This document shows positions 1 to 6,322 of a DNA stretch of 12,897 nt, piece after piece (the stretch's first letter is position 1; every line of letters starts with the position of its first letter). The notes below the pieces were generated by a model. It had not been told where the DNA came from, did not search any database, and saw nothing but the letters and a program-made list of their open reading frames with translations. The stretch comes from an uncultured Lachnospiraceae bacterium (GTDB lineage Bacteria; Bacillota; Clostridia; Lachnospirales; Lachnospiraceae), in NCBI GenBank assembly GCA_900313435.1, contig OMRF01000364.1, positions 1 through 12,897 of the forward strand, written 5' to 3'. The position numbers and the translations under genes were made by a program.

Positions 1-1764
1 CTCTGCAATCTGGCGGATATCTGGGTGCGTGAAGGCATGATGAAAAGCGGGTTCTATCACGGAGACCTCCATTCCGGCAATATCATGATCGATGATGACA
101 AGGCGACGGTGATAGACTTCGGTAACTCCACCCAGCTGACTCCCAAACAGCAAAAGCATATCATCGGTATGCTTACGGCTGCCATGTCGGGAGATACGAA
201 CCTGTTCATGGAATGCTTTAAGGTACTGCTTGGCAGAGAGAATGATGCGAAGTTTATGGAATTTTTCAATGCACAAAAGCAGGCTGAACTTAAGGAAGAA
301 TTCCGTAAGGTGTTAAGCCTCGGAGATGAAGAGGAAGCAGGTGAGCGTATAGTTGTTTCGCTTCTTAAGGCACAGGAACTTGGCATAGAGGTACCTGCGT
401 CGATCTGGGGATTTGCTCAGGGCCAGTCCAGGATCATGAACAGTATCAATGAGATGAATGAGAAGATGCGGACCGTGCAGGAAGCCATCTCGGATATAGA
501 AACCTTAAACGCTGACAGGAGTCATGAAAGCTCTGTGGTCGATCCTGTCCTTTCCGTACAGAGATCCATCTACGGTCATTACCTTGACGAGGATCAGCAG
601 GAAGAAGCGTATGCTCGAAGGATTGGTGCCTTATCATATACTGATATGGATCAGATGATTGCGGATCTTAATGACACTAAGAAGACGAAAAAACGAAACG
701 GCATACTGGAATTTGAAAAAAAATATCTGCACGGAATGCGCTTCGCAAGCAGGGTTTTGCAGAGTGCGAATGAAAGGCCCGGAGTTCTTAAAAAGGGCGT
801 AAAACAGCACTACGAATGGGCAGGAGAAGAAAACGAAGAGGCAGCAGGGTATGCAGTTGATCATGAATTATCCAATATCGTAGCAAAGCTTAAGGAATAT
901 AGGGACAAATACAAGAATGATAAGAATGCTCCGGGAAAGGATGATGACGCAAAGACTCTGTATGCTTTGACTTCACCAAAACATAGAGCCTTCGTTGAAC
1001 TTTTCGGCGGTCAGACCATGATGTATATCGTCATTGAGGCTATCGATAGGGTGGATGTGGAACAGCTCAACAAAGCTATCGACTTCTATGAGAACAGACT
1101 TGGTCTGGTTAAAAGAATGGTAAATGCCTATGAGGAGTTTCGTCTTGCCCAGAAAGGTAAGGCGGGATTGGAAACGATTGACCGGCTGAAGAGTAATTTT
1201 GTGGATCTTTACATGGAAATGGAAAAGTCCAAAAATGACAATAACGAGATATTAAATTCCGTACGTCTGGCTCTGTATCCTACCAGCGACAAAACTGAGA
1301 AGAACGCATTAAAGAAGCGTCAGGTGGATGAAGCCATAAATGCTATCGCGGATGAACGTTACGGTCAGCTTTCTGTCAATCTGAAGACTACATATAACAA
1401 TTTCAGAGTTTTGCAGGAAAAGGAAAAAAATAACGAGGCGTTAAGCGATGACGAAAAGACGCTCTATAAAGTGCAGACCGTAACGGAGGCGAGGATAAAA
1501 GCCGAGAAGGAGTATATAGAGGCGTACAGACTGTTTGCATTGGCGCGTATTAACGACTATAAACAGATGACATTTAGAGGAAGGACAAAGGAACCTGCGC
1601 AAAAAGGTTTCCTTGATGTCATGCGTGATATCCTGACCTCGAAAACTCTTGTTGTAAGGATGGCGTGGAAGGTACGCTGGAAGTTGGGATGGAAGATCTT
1701 CCGTTCAAAGAGTAATGCAAAGAAGCAGAGAGCTGCTTACGGAGGGAATAATGGACAGGTTTGA
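1..1764 (+). CDS. AarF/UbiB (ABC1) kinase-like protein, 5' partial, with long helical C-terminal extension
   Basis: The reading frame is open from base 1, so the true start lies outside the window; the GTG at 25 is only an internal codon. The visible N-terminal part carries the core of the ABC1/AarF protein-kinase-like fold: a catalytic-loop motif HGDLHSGN (bases 58-81), like the family's H-A/G-D-x-H-P-G-N, then DFG (bases 115-123), the metal-binding motif. A helical C-lobe follows to about base 470. The remaining ~430 residues are charged, Lys/Glu-rich and helix-prone with no domain I recognise, ending in a basic Trp/Lys-rich tail (bases ~1650-1750). Family members are atypical kinases or ATPases, often tied to membrane lipid or quinone biology, but the substrate here is unknown. 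The stop overlaps the next gene by 14 bp, so the two are probably co-translated. Family call fairly sure; function unknown. Confidence 0.75.
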   Translation, partial: LCNLADIWVREGMMKSGFYHGDLHSGNIMIDDDKATVIDFGNSTQLTPKQQKHIIGMLTAAMSGDTNLFMECFKVLLGRENDAKFMEFFNAQKQAELKEEFRKVLSLGDEEEAGERIVVSLLKAQELGIEVPASIWGFAQGQSRIMNSINEMNEKMRTVQEAISDIETLNADRSHESSVVDPVLSVQRSIYGHYLDEDQQEEAYARRIGALSYTDMDQMIADLNDTKKTKKRNGILEFEKKYLHGMRFASRVLQSANERPGVLKKGVKQHYEWAGEENEEAAGYAVDHELSNIVAKLKEYRDKYKNDKNAPGKDDDAKTLYALTSPKHRAFVELFGGQTMMYIVIEAIDRVDVEQLNKAIDFYENRLGLVKRMVNAYEEFRLAQKGKAGLETIDRLKSNFVDLYMEMEKSKNDNNEILNSVRLALYPTSDKTEKNALKKRQVDEAINAIADERYGQLSVNLKTTYNNFRVLQEKEKNNEALSDDEKTLYKVQTVTEARIKAEKEYIEAYRLFALARINDYKQMTFRGRTKEPAQKGFLDVMRDILTSKTLVVRMAWKVRWKLGWKIFRSKSNAKKQRAAYGGNNGQV

Positions 1765-2431
1765 GCTTTCATTTTACGGAACGGCAAGCATTATAATGGG
1801 CTTGGCTTCGCTGTTCATCTTGGGAGGGATGCTGATCTACACATCCCTCTACCGAAAGAGGGGAAATACGGAGGATAAGCTTTTTTTTGCGCTTATTCTG
1901 ACGAATATCGCCGCCGCTCTCTTCATTTGTCTTATATATGTACTTGACGGTTTTGGAATAGAGCCCGAGTCCGTGGGAGGATTAGTCTGCTTCCTGGGAT
2001 TCTTCCTGTCGGTCTATGCTTTTTCATTTCTTTACTGCTTGTATCATATGCACCGGATGGAATGGAAGAAGGAAAAGATAAACAGGATGATGCTTTTAGT
2101 ACTGGTGCCGGAACTGATACTTATCATTCTGCTTTTTGTATCTGTGTTTACAGGCAGTCTGTATGCAGGCTCCATAGTACTCGGATGTCTTGAGATATAC
2201 GTATATGATATCTTTAATCTGGCTCCGCTGATCATAGGAGGTATCTTTGCGTGGTGCATCTCATTTAAAAGAAACAAAAAGATGCCCGTATTGATCCTGA
2301 TCATTATCGCGACACATATTTTCCTGACGTTAGCATGCGTGATCAATTCTACGCCGCTGTTTTTATCGATGTACCTGATGCTTACGCATTTTGTGTCGAT
2401 GAGTGATTCATTCTACGGGGAGGTTGCCTGA
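1751..2431 (+). CDS. 7TM integral membrane protein without output domain
   Basis: A 226-aa hydrophobic protein of unknown function. I chose the ATG at 1751 because GGAGGG (1741-1746) sits just upstream; an in-frame upstream ATG at 1715 would lengthen the overlap with the kinase gene and lacks such a site. About seven membrane segments can be seen, roughly at residues 10-33, 43-65, 75-99, 110-133, 150-172, 176-198 and 200-220, joined by short basic loops (for example the HRMEWKKEK stretch near residue 100). The layout resembles the N-terminal 7TM sensor halves found on bacterial histidine kinases and diguanylate cyclases, but the protein ends right after the last segment. The next gene has the same general topology plus a GGDEF-like tail, so the two may be paralogues or partners; this is inference. 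Confidence 0.8.
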   Translation: MDRFELSFYGTASIIMGLASLFILGGMLIYTSLYRKRGNTEDKLFFALILTNIAAALFICLIYVLDGFGIEPESVGGLVCFLGFFLSVYAFSFLYCLYHMHRMEWKKEKINRMMLLVLVPELILIILLFVSVFTGSLYAGSIVLGCLEIYVYDIFNLAPLIIGGIFAWCISFKRNKKMPVLILIIIATHIFLTLACVINSTPLFLSMYLMLTHFVSMSDSFYGEVA

Positions 2432-2433
2432 TA

Positions 2434-3480
2434 ATGCTTATAGATGGTGCGTTTTCCGTTTCATTAATCTTCAATATAGTTGCCATCTTCATCATTCTCG
2501 GCATGTTTATGATGCCCAGGAATGCCGTTGAGAAAAATGATACCGGGACTAAATTGTTAAAGGGGATGTTTATCTGCGTCATTATAGGCGCTGTATTTGA
2601 CAGCATTTCGAGATCACCGCTTATTACAGGTCTTATATACGTTGACAGGGCGATTCCGGTAATTACTGAGATCTCCGGAGTCGGCTTTATGTTTTTGCTG
2701 CTGCTTTATACGGACTATGCATTTTACGGAAGCAGGGATCATCTGCGAAGACATATTGTCGCATATGCTGCGCCCTTTGCGTTTATAGCGGTAGTTGCTG
2801 TCATTAATATGTTTGTGGGGGTATTGTACACTATAGGCGGGGCTCAGGGGATCACCATTCACGGATTGTATTTCTTTTTTCAGATACTGGAGATCTTCTA
2901 CCTGTTCATCCCGGCTATATATCTGCTGATCTGTTCTATTAAGAGTGGTAGAAAGAAATTCTTTCATCCCTTAAGTATCTGTATTCCGATCCTCTGCGGA
3001 GTGATCGTGACAGGTATCACTTCATTTTCGCTGCTGTTTCTGGGATTTGCCACAGGACTGGCTTTCCTTACCTTATCAAAGGTCGATTCCAGACGGTTTG
3101 TGGATGCAGGTACCGGGTTTTATAACAGGGCGTATTTGGACTATATTCTTAAGATGATCGCGGATAAGAAGGGATCATTTAAGGGGATGATCACCGCCGA
3201 TATAGACGGCGATGGAAAAGCTTTTTCCGAAGTGCTTAAGGAGGAGCTTCCAAGCGCCGGCGAGATAGTCAATATGGGTAAGGGACGCTATGTTTATTTT
3301 GCAGATACGGGAGATCTGACGGAACTTAATACGGCAGCTTCTTTGGTCAATATGGGAGCTGAAGAATATGATGAAGATCATCCTGATAAGATCTTATTAC
3401 GGGAGACCGCCTGCAGCTGCTTCAAGGATGATGAAGCCATACAGGCTGCGATAAAGACGCTTACACAGATTGAAAAATAG
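2434..3480 (+). CDS. 7TM protein with shortened, degenerate GGDEF-like domain
   Basis: A 348-aa protein starting at ATG 2434, two bases after the previous stop, with GGGGAGG (2417-2423) as ribosome site. Residues 8-213 hold about seven membrane segments. The cytoplasmic tail opens with D224-GTGFYNRAYL, a good match to the DxLTGLxNRxxL start of GGDEF domains, and has ADIDGDGKAF (255-264), like the DIDxFK strand. After that it departs: the stretch that should carry the ND..GH..GD substrate residues is shortened, and the signature RxGGDEF is replaced by NMGKGRY (residues 280-286). On family knowledge it should neither make c-di-GMP nor carry a canonical GGDEF active site; a sensory, scaffolding or nucleotide-binding role is possible. 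It sits between the other 7TM gene and a GNAT-like gene. Confidence 0.75.
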   Translation: MLIDGAFSVSLIFNIVAIFIILGMFMMPRNAVEKNDTGTKLLKGMFICVIIGAVFDSISRSPLITGLIYVDRAIPVITEISGVGFMFLLLLYTDYAFYGSRDHLRRHIVAYAAPFAFIAVVAVINMFVGVLYTIGGAQGITIHGLYFFFQILEIFYLFIPAIYLLICSIKSGRKKFFHPLSICIPILCGVIVTGITSFSLLFLGFATGLAFLTLSKVDSRRFVDAGTGFYNRAYLDYILKMIADKKGSFKGMITADIDGDGKAFSEVLKEELPSAGEIVNMGKGRYVYFADTGDLTELNTAASLVNMGAEEYDEDHPDKILLRETACSCFKDDEAIQAAIKTLTQIEK

Positions 3481-3505
3481 ATTGATGCGGGAGAAACAGG
3501 GTATT

Positions 3506-4360
3506 ATGAATGTAATCGAGATCACTGAAGATAATATAGATGATTTCAGGGATATCATCCCCGGGGATATAGCCGAGAACATCGGCAGGCAGCCGTATCA
3601 CTGCATAGCGCTCGAAGATGGCAAAGATGTTCTGCCGGCGGCTATGGTATGGGAGTATAAGCATCTTAATGATGAGACTAAGCCGACTCTGTCGCGCTTG
3701 TCCTGGCTTCATGCGGATGATCCCGATGCCGGCAATGGAGTGTTTACGGAATACGGAGACACTATCCGTGAAGTTGAAGCCGAGAAGAGTATGTTCTTAT
3801 TGCCCGAAGCTGAAGTCTCAGGTGTGGAGGATGTCTATAAAAGTGCAGGCTTTGATCTTAAGGCGCAGGAGGGTGAGGAACTTACAGTCACCGTAGGGAT
3901 GCTTTCAGGACTTGATATGATCAAAAAAGGCAAGACACCTAAATACTTAAGTCCTCTGGGGACGCTTATGACCAGATCTTTCAGGCGCGGACTTATGAAC
4001 TGTATCTTCCATACTCAAAGGGAAAGGGTAGAGGACCTGTCATGTCTGCCTATGGATTGGTTTGAGCCGGAACTGTCATGCTCCGTTCAGACTGATGATA
4101 AGATCACGGGAATGCTTTTGGTCCACAAGTGTTCATCAGGAAGATTACGTGTGGAATTCATGTCGGCCAGCGGACCCGATGCAAAGAAAGACCTGTTTCA
4201 TATGGTGCGGTTTGCAATCCTTCAGGCGGTCGCCAATTATCCCTCAGAGACAGAGGTGATCATTCCCAGGCGTGATGAAGCGTCAAGAAAACTTGCAGCG
4301 TATTTCTTCCCGAATAAAAAAGGTCAGGCATCTGTTTTCGGAGAAAGAAAGGAAAACTGA
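3506..4360 (+). CDS. Uncharacterised protein, possibly tandem GNAT-like acyltransferase
   Basis: A 284-aa soluble protein that I do not firmly recognise. In-frame ATGs exist at 3470 (inside the previous gene), 3485 and 3506. I prefer 3506: purine-rich GGGAGAAACAGGG (3489-3501) precedes it, and the residue-1 sequence MNVIEITEDNIDDF looks like the first strand and helix of a GNAT domain. The protein seems to have two similar halves: residues ~1-130 include a strand pair around DVLPAAMVWEY (41-51) and a helix/strand around VEDVYKSAGFDL (107-118); residues ~148-284 include TGMLLVHKCSSGRLRVEFM (201-219) and a long helix at ~225-244. The second strand pair resembles the GNAT core, but no clear acetyl-CoA loop (R/Q-x-x-G-x-G/A) is visible, so an enzymatic role is uncertain. 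It is the last gene of the operon; a terminator follows 30 bp later. Confidence 0.65.
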   Translation: MNVIEITEDNIDDFRDIIPGDIAENIGRQPYHCIALEDGKDVLPAAMVWEYKHLNDETKPTLSRLSWLHADDPDAGNGVFTEYGDTIREVEAEKSMFLLPEAEVSGVEDVYKSAGFDLKAQEGEELTVTVGMLSGLDMIKKGKTPKYLSPLGTLMTRSFRRGLMNCIFHTQRERVEDLSCLPMDWFEPELSCSVQTDDKITGMLLVHKCSSGRLRVEFMSASGPDAKKDLFHMVRFAILQAVANYPSETEVIIPRRDEASRKLAAYFFPNKKGQASVFGERKEN

Positions 4361-4390
4361 CTTAAGAAGGTGAGCTCATAAACAGAAATA

Positions 4391-4423
4391 AAGGATGGCC
4401 TGCGTTTGCAGACCATCCTTTTT
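4391..4423. terminator. Rho-independent terminator, probably bidirectional
   Basis: AAGGATGG (4391-4398) pairs with CCATCCTT (4413-4420). An inner CTGC/GCAG stem (4400-4403 and 4408-4411) sits above a single C/A mismatch, with a GTTT loop. On the + strand a run of T (4419-4423) follows, fitting termination of the kinase/7TM operon. On the - strand the same hairpin is followed by TTTATTT, so it can also end the tRNA transcript, whose 3' end is only a few bases away. Confidence 0.85.
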
Positions 4424-4427
4424 CAAA

Positions 4428-4500
4428 TGGAGCCAATGGGATTCGAACCCACGACCTCTGCGTTGCGAACGCAGCGCTCTCCCAGCTGAGCTATGACCCC
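4428..4500 (-). tRNA. tRNA-Ala (anticodon CGC)
   Basis: The reverse strand folds into a complete 73-nt cloverleaf. The acceptor GGGGTCA pairs with TGGCTCC and includes the G3:U70 wobble that marks alanine tRNAs. The D arm is GCTC/GAGC; the anticodon stem CTGCG/CGCAG holds loop TTCGCAA, giving anticodon CGC for GCG codons. The T arm is GTGGG-TTCGAAT-CCCAT and the discriminator base is A73. CCA is not encoded: TTT follows. A TGnTATAAT extended -10 lies 11 nt upstream, and the hairpin at 4391-4423 follows as terminator. Confidence 0.95.
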
Positions 4501-4511
4501 GTATTCAATTG

Positions 4512-4520
4512 ATTATATCA
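4512..4520 (-). promoter_or_regulatory. Extended -10 promoter for tRNA-Ala
   Basis: On the - strand TGATATAAT is a perfect extended -10 (TGnTATAAT). TATAAT (4517 to 4512) ends 11 nt before the first base of the tRNA, which would allow a leader of a few bases. No good -35 is present at 17-18 nt; that region is the T-arm remnant of the broken tRNA copy. Confidence 0.5.
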
Positions 4521-4523
4521 GAA

Positions 4524-4649
4524 GATTCGAACCCACGACCTCGTTCGGGGCACCGCCGCGCACGGCGCGTCGAAAGCGTGCCCGTCGAACGTCCACTGGA
4601 CGTTCGGACCATTGCGAACGCAGCGCTCTCCCAGCTGAGCTATGCCCCC
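4524..4649 (-). pseudogene. Broken tRNA-Ala(CGC) copy interrupted by a 69-nt palindromic block
   Basis: On the - strand, bases 4649-4612 match tRNA-Ala positions 1-38 of the intact neighbour with one change in the acceptor (GGGGGCA instead of GGGGTCA): D arm, 5' anticodon strand and the whole TTCGCAA loop. Then comes 69 nt of unrelated GC-rich sequence (4611-4543) where the 3' anticodon strand should be, then 19 nt identical to the variable-loop/T-arm part of the intact gene (4542-4524). After GTTCGAATC the sequence diverges, so the 3' T-stem strand and the 3' acceptor strand are missing. No folding or simple intron removal would restore a cloverleaf, so this is read as a pseudogene or recombination scar. 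The short open frame across it is a tRNA translation artefact. Confidence 0.8.
4542..4609. repeat. GC-rich compound palindrome inside the tRNA-Ala copy (REP/MITE-like)
   Basis: The block is about 70% GC by eye count. It contains an outer stem CGTTCGGGGCAC (4542-4553) against GTGCCC-gt-CGAACG (4578-4591, two-base bulge), an inner stem CGCCG/CGGCG (4554-4558 and 4563-4567, loop CGCA), and an adjacent hairpin CGAACGTCC/GGACGTTCG (4586-4594 and 4598-4606, loop ACT). The two larger stems share the CGAACG arm, so alternative folds compete. It looks like a short mobile or REP-like palindromic unit, but copies elsewhere cannot be checked here. Confidence 0.6.
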
Positions 4650-4666
4650 TTGAGTGCGACCAGTAA

Positions 4667-4695
4667 ATAGTATCGCTTTTGGGGGCTATCCGCAA
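4667..4695 (-). promoter_or_regulatory. Candidate sigma-A promoter upstream of the broken tRNA-Ala copy
   Basis: On the - strand TTGCGG (-35, 4695-4690) and TACTAT (-10, 4672-4667) are separated by exactly 17 nt. The first base of the tRNA-like sequence is 18 nt past the -10. Both hexamers deviate from consensus. It would transcribe through the broken copy into the intact tRNA-Ala. Confidence 0.4.
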
Positions 4696-4702
4696 GCATT
4701 TA

Positions 4703-4737
4703 TTTTGGACCCCCGGGACTGTCCCGGGGGTCCAAAA
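4703..4737. repeat. 35-bp near-perfect palindrome
   Basis: TTTTGGACCCCCGGGAC (4703-4719) is the exact reverse complement of GTCCCGGGGGTCCAAAA (4721-4737), with one T between: 17 bp with no mismatch. It could extrude as a cruciform or form a very strong RNA hairpin. It lacks a following T-run on the + strand (AAAACC follows), so it is not a standard terminator for that strand. It looks like an intergenic repeat unit. Confidence 0.85.
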
Positions 4738-4776
4738 CCGGCCGGGGGTCCAAAACCGCCTGGGGGCTCCAAAACC
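4726..4776 (+). repeat. Three tandem 18-bp-period repeats
   Basis: GGGGGTCCAAAACC occurs at 4726-4739 and 4744-4757, and a third copy with one extra C (GGGGGCTCCAAAACC) lies at 4762-4776; spacers are GGCC- and GCCT-like. The first copy is also the right arm of the preceding palindrome, so one left arm could pair with any of three right arms. This suggests slippage-type expansion from the palindrome. Confidence 0.85.
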
Positions 4777-4805
4777 ATAGCAAACGACGTGAGATTATGG
4801 TATCG

Positions 4806-4813
4806 TATATTAT
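4806..4813 (+). promoter_or_regulatory. Weak candidate -10 region for the polyamine operon
   Basis: TATATTAT lies about 45 nt before the speA start and is the only AT-rich -10-like element between the repeats and the gene. I see no convincing -35 at 16-18 nt upstream (about 4783-4790, AACGACGT). The remaining leader to 4857 shows no riboswitch or attenuator that I can recognise. Confidence 0.3.
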
Positions 4814-4857
4814 TAAGTCGAAAATGATGAAAGATCTGACATTTGGCGGAGTTTGCG

Positions 4858-6309
4858 ATGGATATTGAAAAACAAAAGTCGGCACCTTTGTATGAGGCTC
4901 TTGAGAGGTTCAGAAAGCAAAGAGTGGTTCCCTTCGATGTACCCGGACATAAAAGAGGAAGAGGCAATCCGGAGCTTGTAACTCTTCTGGGCGAAAAGTG
5001 TGTAGGGCTGGATGTTAATTCGATGAAGCCGCTGGACAATCTCTGTCATCCGGCATCGGTCATTCTGGAAGCGGAAAAGCTTGCAGCAGAGGCTTTCAAG
5101 GCGGCTAATGCATATTTCATGGTAGGCGGCACCACTTCTTCGGTTCAGAGTATGGTGCTGACGGCCTGCAAAGCAGGAGATAAGATCATTCTTCCCCGCA
5201 ATGTGCACAGAAGCGTTATCAATGCTCTTGTACTCTGCGGTGCGGAACCCGTATACGTCAATCCTGAGGTTGACAATCATATCGGAATAGCGCTGGGGAT
5301 GGAAATATCCAAGGTACATGAGGCTATAACCAAAAATCCTGAGGCTAAGGCCGTATTTATCAATAATCCTACGTATTACGGGATATGCTCCGATCTCAAG
5401 GCCATCGTTAAGCTTGCGCACGAACACGATATGATGGTGCTTGTGGACGAGGCGCACGGAACACATCTTTATTTTGATGAAACACTTCCGGTTCCGGCAA
5501 TGGAGGCAGGCGCGGATATGGCGGCAGTCAGCATGCACAAGTCCGGCGGAAGCCTCACCCAGAGTTCTCTTCTTTTGTTGGGAGAGAATGTCAACACAAG
5601 GTATGTGGAGCAGATCATCAATCTTACACAGACTACGAGCGCGAGCTATCTGCTTCTTTCGAGCCTTGATATTTCAAGACGTAATCTGGCTCTTCGCGGC
5701 AGGGAGTCATTTGAAAAGGTAAAGAATATGGCAGAGTATGCGCGAAGTGAGATCAACTCCATCGGCGGATACTATGCTTACGGTAAGGAGCTTGTGAACG
5801 GCGGTAGTATTTTTGATTATGATGTGACTAAGCTTTCCGTATATACAAGGGATATCGGCCTTACGGGCATTGAGGTATACGATCTTCTCCGCGATGAATA
5901 CGATATCCAGATAGAGTTTGGTGATATCGGAAATATTCTTGCCTACATTTCGATCGGTGACAGGATACAGGACGTGGAGCGTCTGGTAGGTGCCCTTGAG
6001 GATATCAAGCGTCTTTACTCAAAGCCGGCAGCGAAGTCCCATAATGCTGAGTACATTCCTCCGATCGTGGCTACCACACCGCAGAAAGCTTTTTATTCTG
6101 ACAAAGAACTTGTTCCTATCCGTGAGACTGCAGGCCGTGTCTGCGGCGAGTTCGTAATGTGCTATCCTCCGGGGATACCGATCCTTTCCCCCGGCGAGAT
6201 GATCACGGAAGAGATCATAGATTACACGCTTTATGCCAAAGAAAAGGGCTGCTCCATGCAGGGGCCCGAAGACGAAAGTCTGGAAAGACTTAATGTTTTG
6301 AAGGAGTGA
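4858..6309 (+). CDS. speA: Arginine decarboxylase, Orn/Lys/Arg decarboxylase family (fold type I PLP)
   Basis: Predicted to decarboxylate arginine to agmatine, the first step of the pathway in this operon. It is 483 aa, the size of the short Bacillus SpeA/YaaO type rather than the large enterobacterial enzymes. Start: ATG 4858 with GGCGGAG (4845-4851) six bases upstream; an in-frame TTG at 4843 is less likely. Seen: the N-terminal DVPGHKRGRG motif (27-36), GGTTSSVQSM phosphate-binding loop (90-99), VDEAHGTH with D197 and H200 contacting PLP, and SMHKSGGSLTQ with K228 as Schiff-base lysine. Sequence alone cannot separate arginine, lysine and ornithine specificity, but agmatine deiminase and N-carbamoylputrescine amidase genes downstream point to arginine. 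It heads the operon; a weak promoter candidate and the intergenic repeats lie upstream. Confidence 0.92.
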   Translation: MDIEKQKSAPLYEALERFRKQRVVPFDVPGHKRGRGNPELVTLLGEKCVGLDVNSMKPLDNLCHPASVILEAEKLAAEAFKAANAYFMVGGTTSSVQSMVLTACKAGDKIILPRNVHRSVINALVLCGAEPVYVNPEVDNHIGIALGMEISKVHEAITKNPEAKAVFINNPTYYGICSDLKAIVKLAHEHDMMVLVDEAHGTHLYFDETLPVPAMEAGADMAAVSMHKSGGSLTQSSLLLLGENVNTRYVEQIINLTQTTSASYLLLSSLDISRRNLALRGRESFEKVKNMAEYARSEINSIGGYYAYGKELVNGGSIFDYDVTKLSVYTRDIGLTGIEVYDLLRDEYDIQIEFGDIGNILAYISIGDRIQDVERLVGALEDIKRLYSKPAAKSHNAEYIPPIVATTPQKAFYSDKELVPIRETAGRVCGEFVMCYPPGIPILSPGEMITEEIIDYTLYAKEKGCSMQGPEDESLERLNVLKE

Positions 6310-6322
6310 AAGGGTCAGGGAT

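Noticed and set aside
3470..3505. Earlier starts for the GNAT-like gene at 3470 or 3485
   Set aside because: 3470 lies inside the previous gene and neither has a ribosome site; 3506 has purine-rich sequence before it and begins at the first likely strand.
4542..4609. Self-splicing or tRNA-type intron in the anticodon arm
   Set aside because: The block is far too short for a group I intron, and removing it would not restore the 3' anticodon strand, T stem or acceptor stem.
4513..4695. 60-codon open frame on the - strand across the broken tRNA
   Set aside because: The conceptual product has the HSSAGRAL...VVGSN pattern that arises from translating tRNA genes; it lies on the tRNA remnant and its palindromic insert, so it is not a protein gene.
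4703..4737. Rho-independent terminator
   Set aside because: The stem is strong, but AAAACC follows on the + strand and no gene ends just before it on that strand; the - strand lacks a gene end here as well.
4726..4776. CRISPR-like array
   Set aside because: Period is only 18 bp with 4-bp, near-identical spacers and no cas genes; this is a short tandem repeat.
4777..4857. Riboswitch or polyamine-responsive leader ahead of speA
   Set aside because: The leader is short and AT-rich, with no recognisable aptamer, leader peptide or attenuator pair.
4686..5538. Open frames on the - strand, one with repeated GFGPP units
   Set aside because: The GPP units come from translating the 18-bp repeats, and the rest is antisense to speA, which has full family motifs. 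No ribosome site supports them.
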